Source: Crocinitomicaceae bacterium (GTDB taxonomy: Bacteria > Bacteroidota > Bacteroidia > Flavobacteriales_D > Crocinitomicaceae). From it: DNA of 64,000 nucleotides. Below the pieces are notes generated by a model, which saw only the letters and a program-made list of their open reading frames with translations, made no database searches and had not been told where the DNA came from. The first letter of the stretch is position 1. The number at the start of each line of letters is the position of its first letter. A program made the translations under genes and the position numbers. The stretch is from the NCBI GenBank assembly GCA_024643725.1, contig JAHEMJ010000013.1, positions 1-64,000 on the forward strand, read 5' to 3'. Shown here piece after piece: positions 1 through 9,062 of the stretch.

Positions 1-755
1 CTTTGGTGGTTGGTGCAAAAAATGCATTCAACGTGGCCGACAATACTGCAAAGAATGCATTGACTGGACTAAAAGTTACAGACCGTGTATTTGTAAACGA
101 TGATGGAGATACCAAGTGGGCATTATACATTGTTACGGCGGTGACCACAGGAACGGGTTCTACATCAACTTTCAAAAAGATTGCAGATGAAGACTTGTTT
201 ACCAATGCCCTAACAGCAGCTGCGGTAAAAGCTTCATACGAGAGCAACGCTGATACGTTTGCATTCAACGGAACCTACAAAGGCAAGTTGGATAAAATCA
301 CGGTTGCAGCAAACGTGAACCTTGATACCATTAAATCAACCGCTGATTCAGCGCTGTCCAATGCAGCTACGGCACAATCAACGGCTAATAGTGCATCAAC
401 CGCTGCTAGTTCTGCTCAAAGTACTGCCAATAGTGCTTCAACTGCTGCTTCTGCTGCGCAAACAACCGCAAACAACGCTGCTACCGCTGCGGCTACGGCA
501 CAAAGTACGGCCAATGCAAAAGAAGATGCTTTTACCGAAACAATTGAAACGTTCACTGCCCTTACAGGTGCTGCAAATACCGCTGTTTCTGTAACCTTAA
601 CACAAACCCCTAAAGCAGGCTTCAATATTCATGTATTCTTCAATGGAGTTCGTGTAAAAACCACCAGCAACACGGGCGGCTCAAGAAACCTAACATTCAC
701 CGTTCCTTACCTCACTGAGCCAACAGACGACATTGTTGTGAACTACACTTATTAA
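1..755 (+). CDS. Phage tail-fibre-like structural protein, 5'-truncated by window start
   Basis: Open frame runs off the left edge; Ala/Ser/Thr-rich heptad-like repeats (STANSASTAASSAQSTANSASTAAS) followed by a beta-rich C-terminus, typical of fibre-like proteins. Confidence 0.6.
   Translation, partial: LVVGAKNAFNVADNTAKNALTGLKVTDRVFVNDDGDTKWALYIVTAVTTGTGSTSTFKKIADEDLFTNALTAAAVKASYESNADTFAFNGTYKGKLDKITVAANVNLDTIKSTADSALSNAATAQSTANSASTAASSAQSTANSASTAASAAQTTANNAATAAATAQSTANAKEDAFTETIETFTALTGAANTAVSVTLTQTPKAGFNIHVFFNGVRVKTTSNTGGSRNLTFTVPYLTEPTDDIVVNYTY
340..530 (+). repeat. In-frame low-complexity coding repeat (AxTAQSTANSASTAAS)
   Basis: Repeated peptide units read directly from the translation. 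Confidence 0.8.
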
Positions 756-774
756 TCCTAAAATCAACTAACTA

Positions 775-1611
775 ATGGAAAAAATAGCATCCAAACAAGT
801 AGAAGGAGTTGTTGACCTGAATTCATTTCAACGCATCCCCGCCCGCAAAGAATTTTTGGGCGGTGTTGGCGCAGGTTATGGGTCGACGGGACATTTTCCT
901 TTGCTTTCTGGTGGCTTTATTTATTGGGTACTCAATCCCGATTCAGAGCCGCAAGAAAACGATTACAGAATGGGCGTAAGCCCTGATACCAGGCTTTTAT
1001 CACTGCAAGTTTTAAAAAATGGAACTTGGGTAAATGCTTGTTTGGATGGCTGTTCTTCCACCACCACCTCTGGCGGTGGAACAATCGACCCTGGCACAGG
1101 TGGTGGCGGCGGAGGCGGCGGTGGATGTTTGATTTATGGAACATTAATCCTACTTCCAGACGGCTCAACTAAAAAAATTGAAGACCTTGAATTGGGTGAT
1201 TTTGTAAAAACAGTGGCAATCACTGGATTAGACAGTGAGCAGGAAGACGCATGGAAAACATTCTCAACAGATACATTCACACCAAGTGAAGAAAGTTCCG
1301 TTGTTGTGGGAATTCAAAAGTCACAATATGCCTACTACTATTTGATTAATCAGGAACTCAAAATCACGTTCGAGCACCCCTTGCTTGCACTTCGTGAAGG
1401 AATCTATGCCTTTAAAAGAGCTAGTGAGCTTGTTGTTGGGGATCGTATTTACCATTTCACACTGGGATTGCAAGAAATATCAAGTATTGAGCGCATCGAT
1501 GAAACGGTGAATGTAGTCAACATCAACGTGGAAAGTCAAGACACTTATTTCGCTGAAAACTATTTGGTTCATAACCTAATTGATCCCAATCTGGAAAAAA
1601 CATACATCTAA
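775..1611 (+). CDS. Hint (hedgehog/intein-like) domain protein downstream of tail fibre
   Basis: Gly-run then CLIYGTLILLPDGSTKKIEDLELGDFVKT (block A-like), ITFEHPLLAL, and C-terminal DTYFAENYLVHN. Confidence 0.8.
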   Translation: MEKIASKQVEGVVDLNSFQRIPARKEFLGGVGAGYGSTGHFPLLSGGFIYWVLNPDSEPQENDYRMGVSPDTRLLSLQVLKNGTWVNACLDGCSSTTTSGGGTIDPGTGGGGGGGGGCLIYGTLILLPDGSTKKIEDLELGDFVKTVAITGLDSEQEDAWKTFSTDTFTPSEESSVVVGIQKSQYAYYYLINQELKITFEHPLLALREGIYAFKRASELVVGDRIYHFTLGLQEISSIERIDETVNVVNINVESQDTYFAENYLVHNLIDPNLEKTYI

Positions 1612-1621
1612 CAAATAAACC

Positions 1622-1891
1622 ATGAACTCACAAACTCGCTTAAAACTTACACTCTCGGCTGCTGCATTTTTAGCAATAGTCACGCTGCTTTCCATTTATT
1701 CAAAAATGGAAGGTGTCGCTACTGCTAGTATCGCAGGAATCATGACCATTTTATCGGCCTATATCTGGTCGCAAACCACTAGACCCTCAAAAGATGAATA
1801 CGCTCATAAAAATACTCGCAAACAAACAAGTCCAAAAAATACTGTTGCTACTGCTTTTAATAGGCGCAGTTCTGCTGCTTTGGAAAAGTAA
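1622..1891 (+). CDS. Small membrane protein, holin-like
   Basis: 89 aa, two hydrophobic segments, immediately upstream of spanin-like and lytic transglycosylase genes. Confidence 0.5.
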   Translation: MNSQTRLKLTLSAAAFLAIVTLLSIYSKMEGVATASIAGIMTILSAYIWSQTTRPSKDEYAHKNTRKQTSPKNTVATAFNRRSSAALEK

Positions 1892-2411
1892 CCAAGGGTT
1901 GAAACAGGATAATGCAAGATTGACAAACAACATAGAAGCCTTGAATACATCAGTAAAATACATACAAACACAAAACGGAAAGCTCGCAGCTCAAACCGAT
2001 GTGTTGCTAGTACGCACTGGTGAGTTAAAAGAACTTTTTCCTGTCCAAGCCAAAACGGTAACGGATATGGGAATTAAATTAAACAGGGCAACGCAGCTAA
2101 GCACTTCGGTGATTGAAACGCAGAAAAATATCATCACCGTAGTTAGAGATAGCATTGTTCACGACACGGTTCGGGTAAAAGTATTTTCCTACAAGGATCA
2201 GTGGTATCAAATCAGCGGAATCAGTGATGAGCAAACCCAGCAATTGAGCATTTTTAGCACAGATACGCTTACGCAGGTTGTTTTCAAAGGAGAAAGAATC
2301 AAGCCCTGGCTTTGGATATTCTCCCCTAGAAAGCTCCAACAAAGAGTAAGCGTTTCTAATCCTAATTCCACCATAAAATATAGCAGTCTTATTCAAATCC
2401 AAAAACAATGA
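1794..2411 (+). CDS. Membrane-anchored coiled-coil protein, i-spanin (Rz)-like
   Basis: N-terminal TM (ILLLLLLIGAVLLLW) then long periplasmic coiled-coil-like region; lysis-cassette context. Confidence 0.5.
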   Translation: MNTLIKILANKQVQKILLLLLLIGAVLLLWKSNQGLKQDNARLTNNIEALNTSVKYIQTQNGKLAAQTDVLLVRTGELKELFPVQAKTVTDMGIKLNRATQLSTSVIETQKNIITVVRDSIVHDTVRVKVFSYKDQWYQISGISDEQTQQLSIFSTDTLTQVVFKGERIKPWLWIFSPRKLQQRVSVSNPNSTIKYSSLIQIQKQ

Positions 2412-2545
2412 ATAAAATAATAGTTGGCGCAGCAGCTCTGGCCTTGTTGGCATTGCTCAAGAAAAACGCGAAGAGCACAGACGATAATCCCACCATTACT
2501 CCAGCTCAAAAAGCGCAGAGAACGATCACATTTTATAAAGCATAA
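2408..2545 (+). CDS. 45-aa small membrane protein (MNKIIVGAAALALLALLKKNAKSTDDNPTITPAQKAQRTITFYKA)
   Basis: ATGA overlap with the previous gene, continuous frame to TAA at 2543-2545; too short for the supplied ORF track. Confidence 0.55.
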   Translation: MNKIIVGAAALALLALLKKNAKSTDDNPTITPAQKAQRTITFYKA

Positions 2546-2547
2546 GT

Positions 2548-3222
2548 ATGGCAGAGTTAGCAGTTCCAATTCCAATGACCCCACGCATATTTTATCCTGA
2601 AGCAGCATTGCCGCAGAATAAAACAAAGATGGAAACCATTGCCAAAAAGTATTTCAATGAGATTAAGCTCGCTGAGACACTCACCAATGTCCCTGGAGCA
2701 ATAATCCTTTCTATCATTTTCACTGAAAGTGCAGGCAATCCTAGTATTGTAAGCTCGTCAGGCGCTGTGGGTTTGATGCAATTAAAACCACAAACTGGAA
2801 ACGATGTGATTCATTTGGAAAACAAATCCAAAAGGCTGACAGCACCTGAAATTGAGCTGTTGAAAAAGCATTTAGGTGCAAGGGTTAACGGCCCGTTGAA
2901 ACAGCAATACCTATCTCATAAGATCAAGGAAAATAATTACACAGGTAATGTCATGACCCGTGCTGATTTACAAAAGCCAGAACTCAATATTTTGTTAGGA
3001 GCTATGCTTATTGGTATTCTCATAGATCAACATTATGAGCAAGGTGTTTTAAGACTAGATAAGGCGCTGGTTCGCTACAACCAAGGTTACTTTTTTAAAC
3101 CAGGAACAGGAACCGTTGAGCAAGTATTGGATCGCGTAAAAGGTCGCAGCCGCGAGGCGTATTCTTACATCATAAAAGTAGTGGGTAAAAATGGATTACT
3201 AGAAACCCAATCCATGGTATAA
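2548..3222 (+). CDS. SLT-type lytic transglycosylase (endolysin-like)
   Basis: IIFTESAGNPSIVSSSGAVGLMQLKPQTG motif (catalytic Glu plus GAxGLMQL). Confidence 0.85.
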   Translation: MAELAVPIPMTPRIFYPEAALPQNKTKMETIAKKYFNEIKLAETLTNVPGAIILSIIFTESAGNPSIVSSSGAVGLMQLKPQTGNDVIHLENKSKRLTAPEIELLKKHLGARVNGPLKQQYLSHKIKENNYTGNVMTRADLQKPELNILLGAMLIGILIDQHYEQGVLRLDKALVRYNQGYFFKPGTGTVEQVLDRVKGRSREAYSYIIKVVGKNGLLETQSMV

Positions 3223-3980
3223 TGAATCAATTTGAGCTCAATAAACAAATCCAACAGTTGATCCTAAAAAAGGATAAAGCAGGCGAAGCGTATGGTTTCG
3301 ATGAGAAGAAGTTTATCGCTCAGTATGAAGGTTCAGGCGGACAAGGTTCAAAGGGAGCTACTGGCGAAGGTGTGCTGTATGAATTTTTTACGCCTGATTT
3401 TGTTTGTGAGCTCATGTGGAAACTGGCATACCGTTATGGATTTAAAGCTGGTGGAACAGTGCTTGAACCAAGTGTAGGAACGGGCAATTTGCTCAAATGG
3501 GCACCGAATAATTCCAAGTGCTATGGATTTGAAATCAACCCAATATCCAAACGCATCACAGAGATTTTATATCCCGATGCAAAGATTTACGAAGGCTATT
3601 TTGAAACCGCATTTTTACAAGCGCCTCGCTACACGGCAAGACTAAAAGATAAACTCACTTGGCTTGAGGGTTACCCATTTTCATTGATCATTGGCAATCC
3701 ACCCTACGGTAAATACAAAAACAAGTACAGCAGTTATTTCACCAAACCCAAAATGCATCAAATAGAATTGTTTTTTATGCATTACGGATTACAGCTGCTA
3801 AAACCAGGTGGAATAATGGTGTATGTGACGGGTAGTAATTTCTTGCGAAACGGCATCAGCTACCAAAGTGAAAAATTAGAGATTCAAAAGCTAGCGGATA
3901 TTGTCGATGCGTATCGTTTACCTCCTGTTTTCAAATTTTCAAAAGTGCCAACCGACATTATCGTTTTTAAACGCAAATAA
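3222..3980 (+). CDS. N6-adenine DNA methyltransferase
   Basis: VLEPSVGTGNLL SAM motif and GNPPYGKY catalytic motif. Confidence 0.85.
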   Translation: MNQFELNKQIQQLILKKDKAGEAYGFDEKKFIAQYEGSGGQGSKGATGEGVLYEFFTPDFVCELMWKLAYRYGFKAGGTVLEPSVGTGNLLKWAPNNSKCYGFEINPISKRITEILYPDAKIYEGYFETAFLQAPRYTARLKDKLTWLEGYPFSLIIGNPPYGKYKNKYSSYFTKPKMHQIELFFMHYGLQLLKPGGIMVYVTGSNFLRNGISYQSEKLEIQKLADIVDAYRLPPVFKFSKVPTDIIVFKRK

Positions 3981-3982
3981 TT

Positions 3983-4741
3983 ATGAAATACAATCAGCCC
4001 AGCATACAACCACAAATGGTATTCGATAAATCATCCTACAGTGATTTGGAAACCCAAATTGATGAGCTTGATGCAGAATTTAAAGTCCGCGAAATCGAAG
4101 TTACTTTCAATAAGGAAGCCTATTTCTTTGGTCAGGTAACGAGCTCCAATGATGTGTACAATTTCCTAAAGGAACAAATCTTGAAAGGCATTGAAGTTCA
4201 GGAGCATTTTATTGCATTGTACCTAAATCAGGCCAACAAAATCATCGGCTACTACCACCATTCAACAGGGACAATCAACGCCACCATGGTGGATACTGAA
4301 ATTGTAGTGGCCGTTGCTCTGAAAACTCTGGCAAAGTCTGTGATTATTTCTCACAATCATCCAAGCGGAAACTTGCAGCCATCAGAGGCAGATAGGCAGC
4401 TTACCCGAAGATTAAAACAATCATTAAAACTCTTTGATGTGTATTTAGTTGACCACATTATCGTCACCAAAAATGGCTACTATTCATTTGCTGAAAAAAG
4501 TGAAAGTTCGCTTTCTGGTGATCAATCAAAAGTGAATCCAATGGAGCAAAAACTGCGTGAAGAGATTCTCAAGCAGCTCAAAAAAGTAACCCAAGCCAAT
4601 GCCCCAAATTTGTTTGTCATGATGCAGTCGCCCCAGGGTTATGAGCAAGTAGAACAAATGGTCATCCGAAAAGTGCTGCATGAGCAAATGGTTCCTGCGG
4701 CCGTAATTCCTATGCTTGAATCTGAAATGGAAATGATCTAG
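3983..4741 (+). CDS. RadC-like JAB/MPN+ domain protein
   Basis: SHNHPSGNLQPSEAD JAMM motif followed by LVDHIIV. Confidence 0.85.
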   Translation: MKYNQPSIQPQMVFDKSSYSDLETQIDELDAEFKVREIEVTFNKEAYFFGQVTSSNDVYNFLKEQILKGIEVQEHFIALYLNQANKIIGYYHHSTGTINATMVDTEIVVAVALKTLAKSVIISHNHPSGNLQPSEADRQLTRRLKQSLKLFDVYLVDHIIVTKNGYYSFAEKSESSLSGDQSKVNPMEQKLREEILKQLKKVTQANAPNLFVMMQSPQGYEQVEQMVIRKVLHEQMVPAAVIPMLESEMEMI

Positions 4742-5391
4742 TGGACACCCAAAGCCCTGTATATCTCAGAGCCCGAATAGATATGATTCGGGATGTGTTA
4801 TCGAAGTCCGATGCAAAGGACTTTCATGTGGCACTTCTTCGAAACGGAGTGTTTCCAAAGGACAGAGATGAAAAAGGCTTGGTGGAAGTTTATGCCAAAC
4901 AAAAGGATTATTCCAATGAACCGTTGAGCTTCACTGAGCTATGTACGTTCAATACCTGGTTTAATTTATACCCCGAAAAAGTGTGTGGGGAAGAGGTGGT
5001 AACGACCAGTAGAGAGTTTCCGATTTCTATCAAAGGAAATGAAACATGGATTACCAATACCATCAATCATGCACTGGGTGATTTTCAATTGCTGTTGGAG
5101 CTACCAGGTGATTGGTACATTGACTACTTCGATCCGAGCAATGAGGATTTCTCCGTGGACTACCGACTGGGAAACTACAAAATACAAATCTTCTCTCATG
5201 GGGTCGATTACAATTTTCAAATACAAAATGGAGACTTCCTACTGGAAAACATGAATTACCGATACATCGAAGATGCTAATGCCCATGCTTTACGATTTAT
5301 GCAATCTAATCCTGTGGCTTTCACAGATGTTTCGACTTTAGAGATGGAGGCATTGGCACTCGAATACGAACTACAATTAAAAAGACTATGA
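4741..5391 (+). CDS. Hypothetical protein with C-terminal LEMEALALEYELQL motif
   Basis: GTG start overlapping preceding stop; tightly coupled to flanking genes. Confidence 0.65.
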   Translation: MDTQSPVYLRARIDMIRDVLSKSDAKDFHVALLRNGVFPKDRDEKGLVEVYAKQKDYSNEPLSFTELCTFNTWFNLYPEKVCGEEVVTTSREFPISIKGNETWITNTINHALGDFQLLLELPGDWYIDYFDPSNEDFSVDYRLGNYKIQIFSHGVDYNFQIQNGDFLLENMNYRYIEDANAHALRFMQSNPVAFTDVSTLEMEALALEYELQLKRL

Positions 5392-8300
5392 GCTATTTAT
5401 CAGGCATATCAAGCATTCATTCTTTAGGGACATTGAACCCTTATACATCCACAAAAATTAGAGGTAATTCTCAAGTGGTGGAGCGCATCCTAAAACAAGC
5501 AAGCGAACTACAAGGACTTGGCGATACCGAAGGGAAAAAGATTCCCTTTTCTGACGTAGTAGCCAAATACAACAAGGGAATTACCGAACCTGAAATCAAA
5601 GCTTGGGTCTGGTACAAAAGAAAAACTGGCGTTCCCATGAGCGGTTGGGAAACTTACTACTTAAAAGGAACAGGAAAGGCTTTAGAAGAGCAGCTCTTTG
5701 ACTTGGTTCGGGCTGGCGCACTTTTTTACCATGCAGGTGAATTGCTGCCTTTTCCGACCTATACCTATGGCAATATGTACGATAGGTTGACCCAACTTGA
5801 AAATGACAAAGAGGATATTGAAAAACATTTCGGACTAGAAATATGGGAGAATCACAAACAGGTAATTGAAAAAGCAAAGCCTGAATTACTCACTGTTGAA
5901 AATGCCGATGAAAAAGAGCGGCCAATCATTACGGCTATTTCTGATTTTGCTGTTGACCCCCTATTGTTTTATGTAACCAGTGTTCGTGAGGAATACATGG
6001 ACTTAGAAAATGCCGAGGAGCTGAAAAAAGTCAACGGTAAAATCGAACGCAAAAAAGACCGTGAGAAAATCAACATTCGTTTTGACGGTGAAACAAAATA
6101 CACACTGCAACATGTTTTCATCAAGTGGTTGTTCACCTTGAACAATGACACCGATTTTGAAAAAAGTTCCGCCATTGACATTGCCGATTATTACCTGGCA
6201 AACCGATCGCTACGTGATGACAAACTATCCAAGGAAGAAAAAGCAGAGCTGAGAGCTAATGCCCGCATTGAGGGTGAGAAATTGTTCTCTAAATTCCTGC
6301 ATGAGGTCTTGGCCTTTGACGACCAACACAAACTAAACTATGCCTGGAACCGATTGTACAACGGGCAATCCGATATCAATTACTCCAAGGTTCCCATTGG
6401 CTTTGAATGTTCTGCTCGCTTTAAGTCTGGCATTCTACAAATCACAGACATTCAGCGCGAAGGTGTGGCGTTTATGGAAGCCATGGGTTCGGGCATTAAT
6501 GCCTTTGATGTGGGAGTGGGTAAAACCATGACCGCCATTGTGAACCTGGCGCATAACCTGTATTCGGGTAAATGCAAACGACCAATTGTAGTGGTTCCCA
6601 AACCGACTTACAAAAAATGGATGAACGAAATCATTGGTTACAAGGATAAAAAAACGGGTGAATTCGTATCAGGCGTATTGTCTCATACAGGCATTACAGT
6701 AAACGACTGGTATAACCTTGGAACGGACATCATTGATAAAATCAATTTGAATGCGCCTGTGGCCGAACGATCCATTACCATGGTGACATACGAAGGATTC
6801 AAACGCCTGGGATTTGGAGAATCTGTTTCGGATGAGCTATTTACAGAACTGGTAAACATTCTGGGTCAGAGCAAAGAAAAGTCTAGCCGCGATAAAGAAA
6901 TTGAGTACCAAAAATTCAGAGAAATGATTGGCGTGGGATTGAAGAATTCCATTGCCGATATAGACGTGCTTGGTATTGACTATGCGGTGATTGATGAAGC
7001 ACACAGGTGTAAGAATGTATTCGCCTCTGTAAAAAGTGATGATGAAGGAAACAAGCGCTACAACATACAGTCTGCCACCTCTGAAATAGGACAAAAAGCG
7101 TTTTTGATCCTTAGCTTCATTCAGCGCAAATATGGCCGAAATACCATGCTACTGACAGCAACTCCTTTTTCAAACTCGCCACTGGAGATATATTCGATGC
7201 TTTCACTTGTGGCCTATGATTCTTTGCGCGACAACGGTATTTTAAACCTGGATACGTTCTTTGATTTGTTTGTGCTGCCAACCGTAGAATGGGCTGCCAA
7301 CTACAAAGAGGAAATTGTAGAAAAGGAAGTGATCAAAAGTTTCACTAACCGCAGGATTTTACAAAAGCTCATCTACAACCATATCCTATATAAAACGGGT
7401 GAAGAAGCTGGTGTGGTTCGACCAAAAAAAATCAACTTGCCGCTGCTGTATAGTTTTGAAAATGCAAAGGAGCGCTTGACGCAAGACAAGCAGGTGCTTA
7501 CCTACATCAACATGACCCCAAAGCAACGGGAAAATCAAAATGGCATTGTGGCCATGGCGAAAAGTTCTACGCAAGGGAAATTGGATATGGGTAATTTATT
7601 TAGGGCATTGGCGTACAGTTTGGACAATGCACTGTCTCCATATTTATTAAACGGAACACCAGAGGATTACAAAGATTTTGTAGAGCAAAGTCCGAAGATT
7701 GCCTATGTCATGGACTGCATCAAATCAGTAAAAGCATGGCATGAGCAGCACCAAGAAACCGCTAGCGGACAGGTGATATACATGAACCGTGGCAAACTAT
7801 TTTTTCCGCTGATTAAAGAATACTTGGAAAAGGAAGTAGGCTACAAGCGTGGGGTGATGTACGACAAAGTGAAAGTGGATGAAGTAGAAATCATCTCTTC
7901 TGAAATCAACGATACGCGAAAAGAAACCATCAAAGAAGCGTTCCTGGATGGTGTGGTGAAAATCATCATTGGAACCGCCACAATCCGTGAAGGGATTGAT
8001 TTACAAAAACGCGGAACGGTTATTTACAACTGCTATCCTGAATGGAATCCAACGGATATTCGACAGCTGGAAGGCCGAATTTGGCGCCAGGGAAATCAGT
8101 TTCAGTATGTGCGTATTGTGATGCCATTGGTGCAGGACTCCATGGATGTCTTTGTGTTCCAAAAGCTAGAAGAAAAGACCTCACGTATCAATGACATTTG
8201 GTTCAGGGGTGACAGAGGAAACGTGCTGGATTTAGAAAGCATGGATCCTGAGGAGATTAAGCTGGCTCTTATTACCGATGTTGACCGTTTGGTGCGTATG

Positions 8301-9059
8301 TTTTTTGACCAGGCGAAGGAGCAATTGAATCGCGATTACAAAAAAATCGGACTAGCCATTGAGATGCTCAAAGAAGTACAAAGCGATATCAGGGACTATA
8401 AAATTTACCGTGAAAAATCCATTGAAGCCATTCGCAGTTTTTATACGTCATTGTTGGCATCGAATTATTTGGTAGAAACACCCAAAGTAGCGGAAGATGG
8501 CGAAGTGATCAACAAACAATCCAAGAAAGCAAAGGAGCTAAAAGAGGATATTGAAGCGGTACTGAATTCAACGGATCAACAGGACAAGGAAATTCTTGCC
8601 ATCGGTCGAAAAATAGAAAGTTCGTACCAGGTACTTGGCATTTACTTTTCAAACCGCTACTACCTCAATTATTTCAAGGAATATGTAAGCAAGGTGCGAA
8701 AAACAGAACGCACTCTGCTCAAACCAAGAGGATTTTCACTCTCCAGTGATTTAAGTCCTGTAATGGCGCAATACGAAGCGGAGAAACAAGCTGTAATTAA
8801 CCAATCTCAAAGTTATAACGGCGAAGAAAACTCTCCCAAATGGGCGGAGCTTAGACTAGAAATCCAAGCAAAAAAATCAGCATTACAAGTAGAAGGTAGA
8901 AGTGCCCAGGATAGAGCCTCCGAATTTCAGCGCTTGAATTATCTTCTGGAATACCGAACAAACCTGGCTCCAGCTCCAGCAACACCAACATTCAATACAA
9001 GTGAATTAGAGCTCGAAGCTTTAGCCCTTGAAATAGAACTCGAACTTATAAATTTTTAA
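5388..9059 (+). CDS. Large SNF2/DEAD-like helicase
   Basis: FDVGVGKTMTAIV (Walker A-like), IDEAHRCKN, LLTATPFSNSPLEI, GTATIREGIDLQ..IRQLEGRIWRQGNQ helicase motifs. Confidence 0.88.
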   Translation: MSYLSGISSIHSLGTLNPYTSTKIRGNSQVVERILKQASELQGLGDTEGKKIPFSDVVAKYNKGITEPEIKAWVWYKRKTGVPMSGWETYYLKGTGKALEEQLFDLVRAGALFYHAGELLPFPTYTYGNMYDRLTQLENDKEDIEKHFGLEIWENHKQVIEKAKPELLTVENADEKERPIITAISDFAVDPLLFYVTSVREEYMDLENAEELKKVNGKIERKKDREKINIRFDGETKYTLQHVFIKWLFTLNNDTDFEKSSAIDIADYYLANRSLRDDKLSKEEKAELRANARIEGEKLFSKFLHEVLAFDDQHKLNYAWNRLYNGQSDINYSKVPIGFECSARFKSGILQITDIQREGVAFMEAMGSGINAFDVGVGKTMTAIVNLAHNLYSGKCKRPIVVVPKPTYKKWMNEIIGYKDKKTGEFVSGVLSHTGITVNDWYNLGTDIIDKINLNAPVAERSITMVTYEGFKRLGFGESVSDELFTELVNILGQSKEKSSRDKEIEYQKFREMIGVGLKNSIADIDVLGIDYAVIDEAHRCKNVFASVKSDDEGNKRYNIQSATSEIGQKAFLILSFIQRKYGRNTMLLTATPFSNSPLEIYSMLSLVAYDSLRDNGILNLDTFFDLFVLPTVEWAANYKEEIVEKEVIKSFTNRRILQKLIYNHILYKTGEEAGVVRPKKINLPLLYSFENAKERLTQDKQVLTYINMTPKQRENQNGIVAMAKSSTQGKLDMGNLFRALAYSLDNALSPYLLNGTPEDYKDFVEQSPKIAYVMDCIKSVKAWHEQHQETASGQVIYMNRGKLFFPLIKEYLEKEVGYKRGVMYDKVKVDEVEIISSEINDTRKETIKEAFLDGVVKIIIGTATIREGIDLQKRGTVIYNCYPEWNPTDIRQLEGRIWRQGNQFQYVRIVMPLVQDSMDVFVFQKLEEKTSRINDIWFRGDRGNVLDLESMDPEEIKLALITDVDRLVRMFFDQAKEQLNRDYKKIGLAIEMLKEVQSDIRDYKIYREKSIEAIRSFYTSLLASNYLVETPKVAEDGEVINKQSKKAKELKEDIEAVLNSTDQQDKEILAIGRKIESSYQVLGIYFSNRYYLNYFKEYVSKVRKTERTLLKPRGFSLSSDLSPVMAQYEAEKQAVINQSQSYNGEENSPKWAELRLEIQAKKSALQVEGRSAQDRASEFQRLNYLLEYRTNLAPAPATPTFNTSELELEALALEIELELINF

Positions 9060-9062
9060 ACC

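Noticed and set aside
322-594. 90-aa + strand ORF and other antisense/overlapping ORFs in the track (e.g. 416-625 -, 5596-5877 -, 20646-21092 +, 56506-57117 +)
   Set aside because: Out-of-frame shadows of confidently assigned genes with no independent motif or signal support.
1-1611. Diversity-generating retroelement acting on the tail fibre
   Set aside because: No reverse transcriptase ORF or TR/VR-like near-identical pair was seen in the window.
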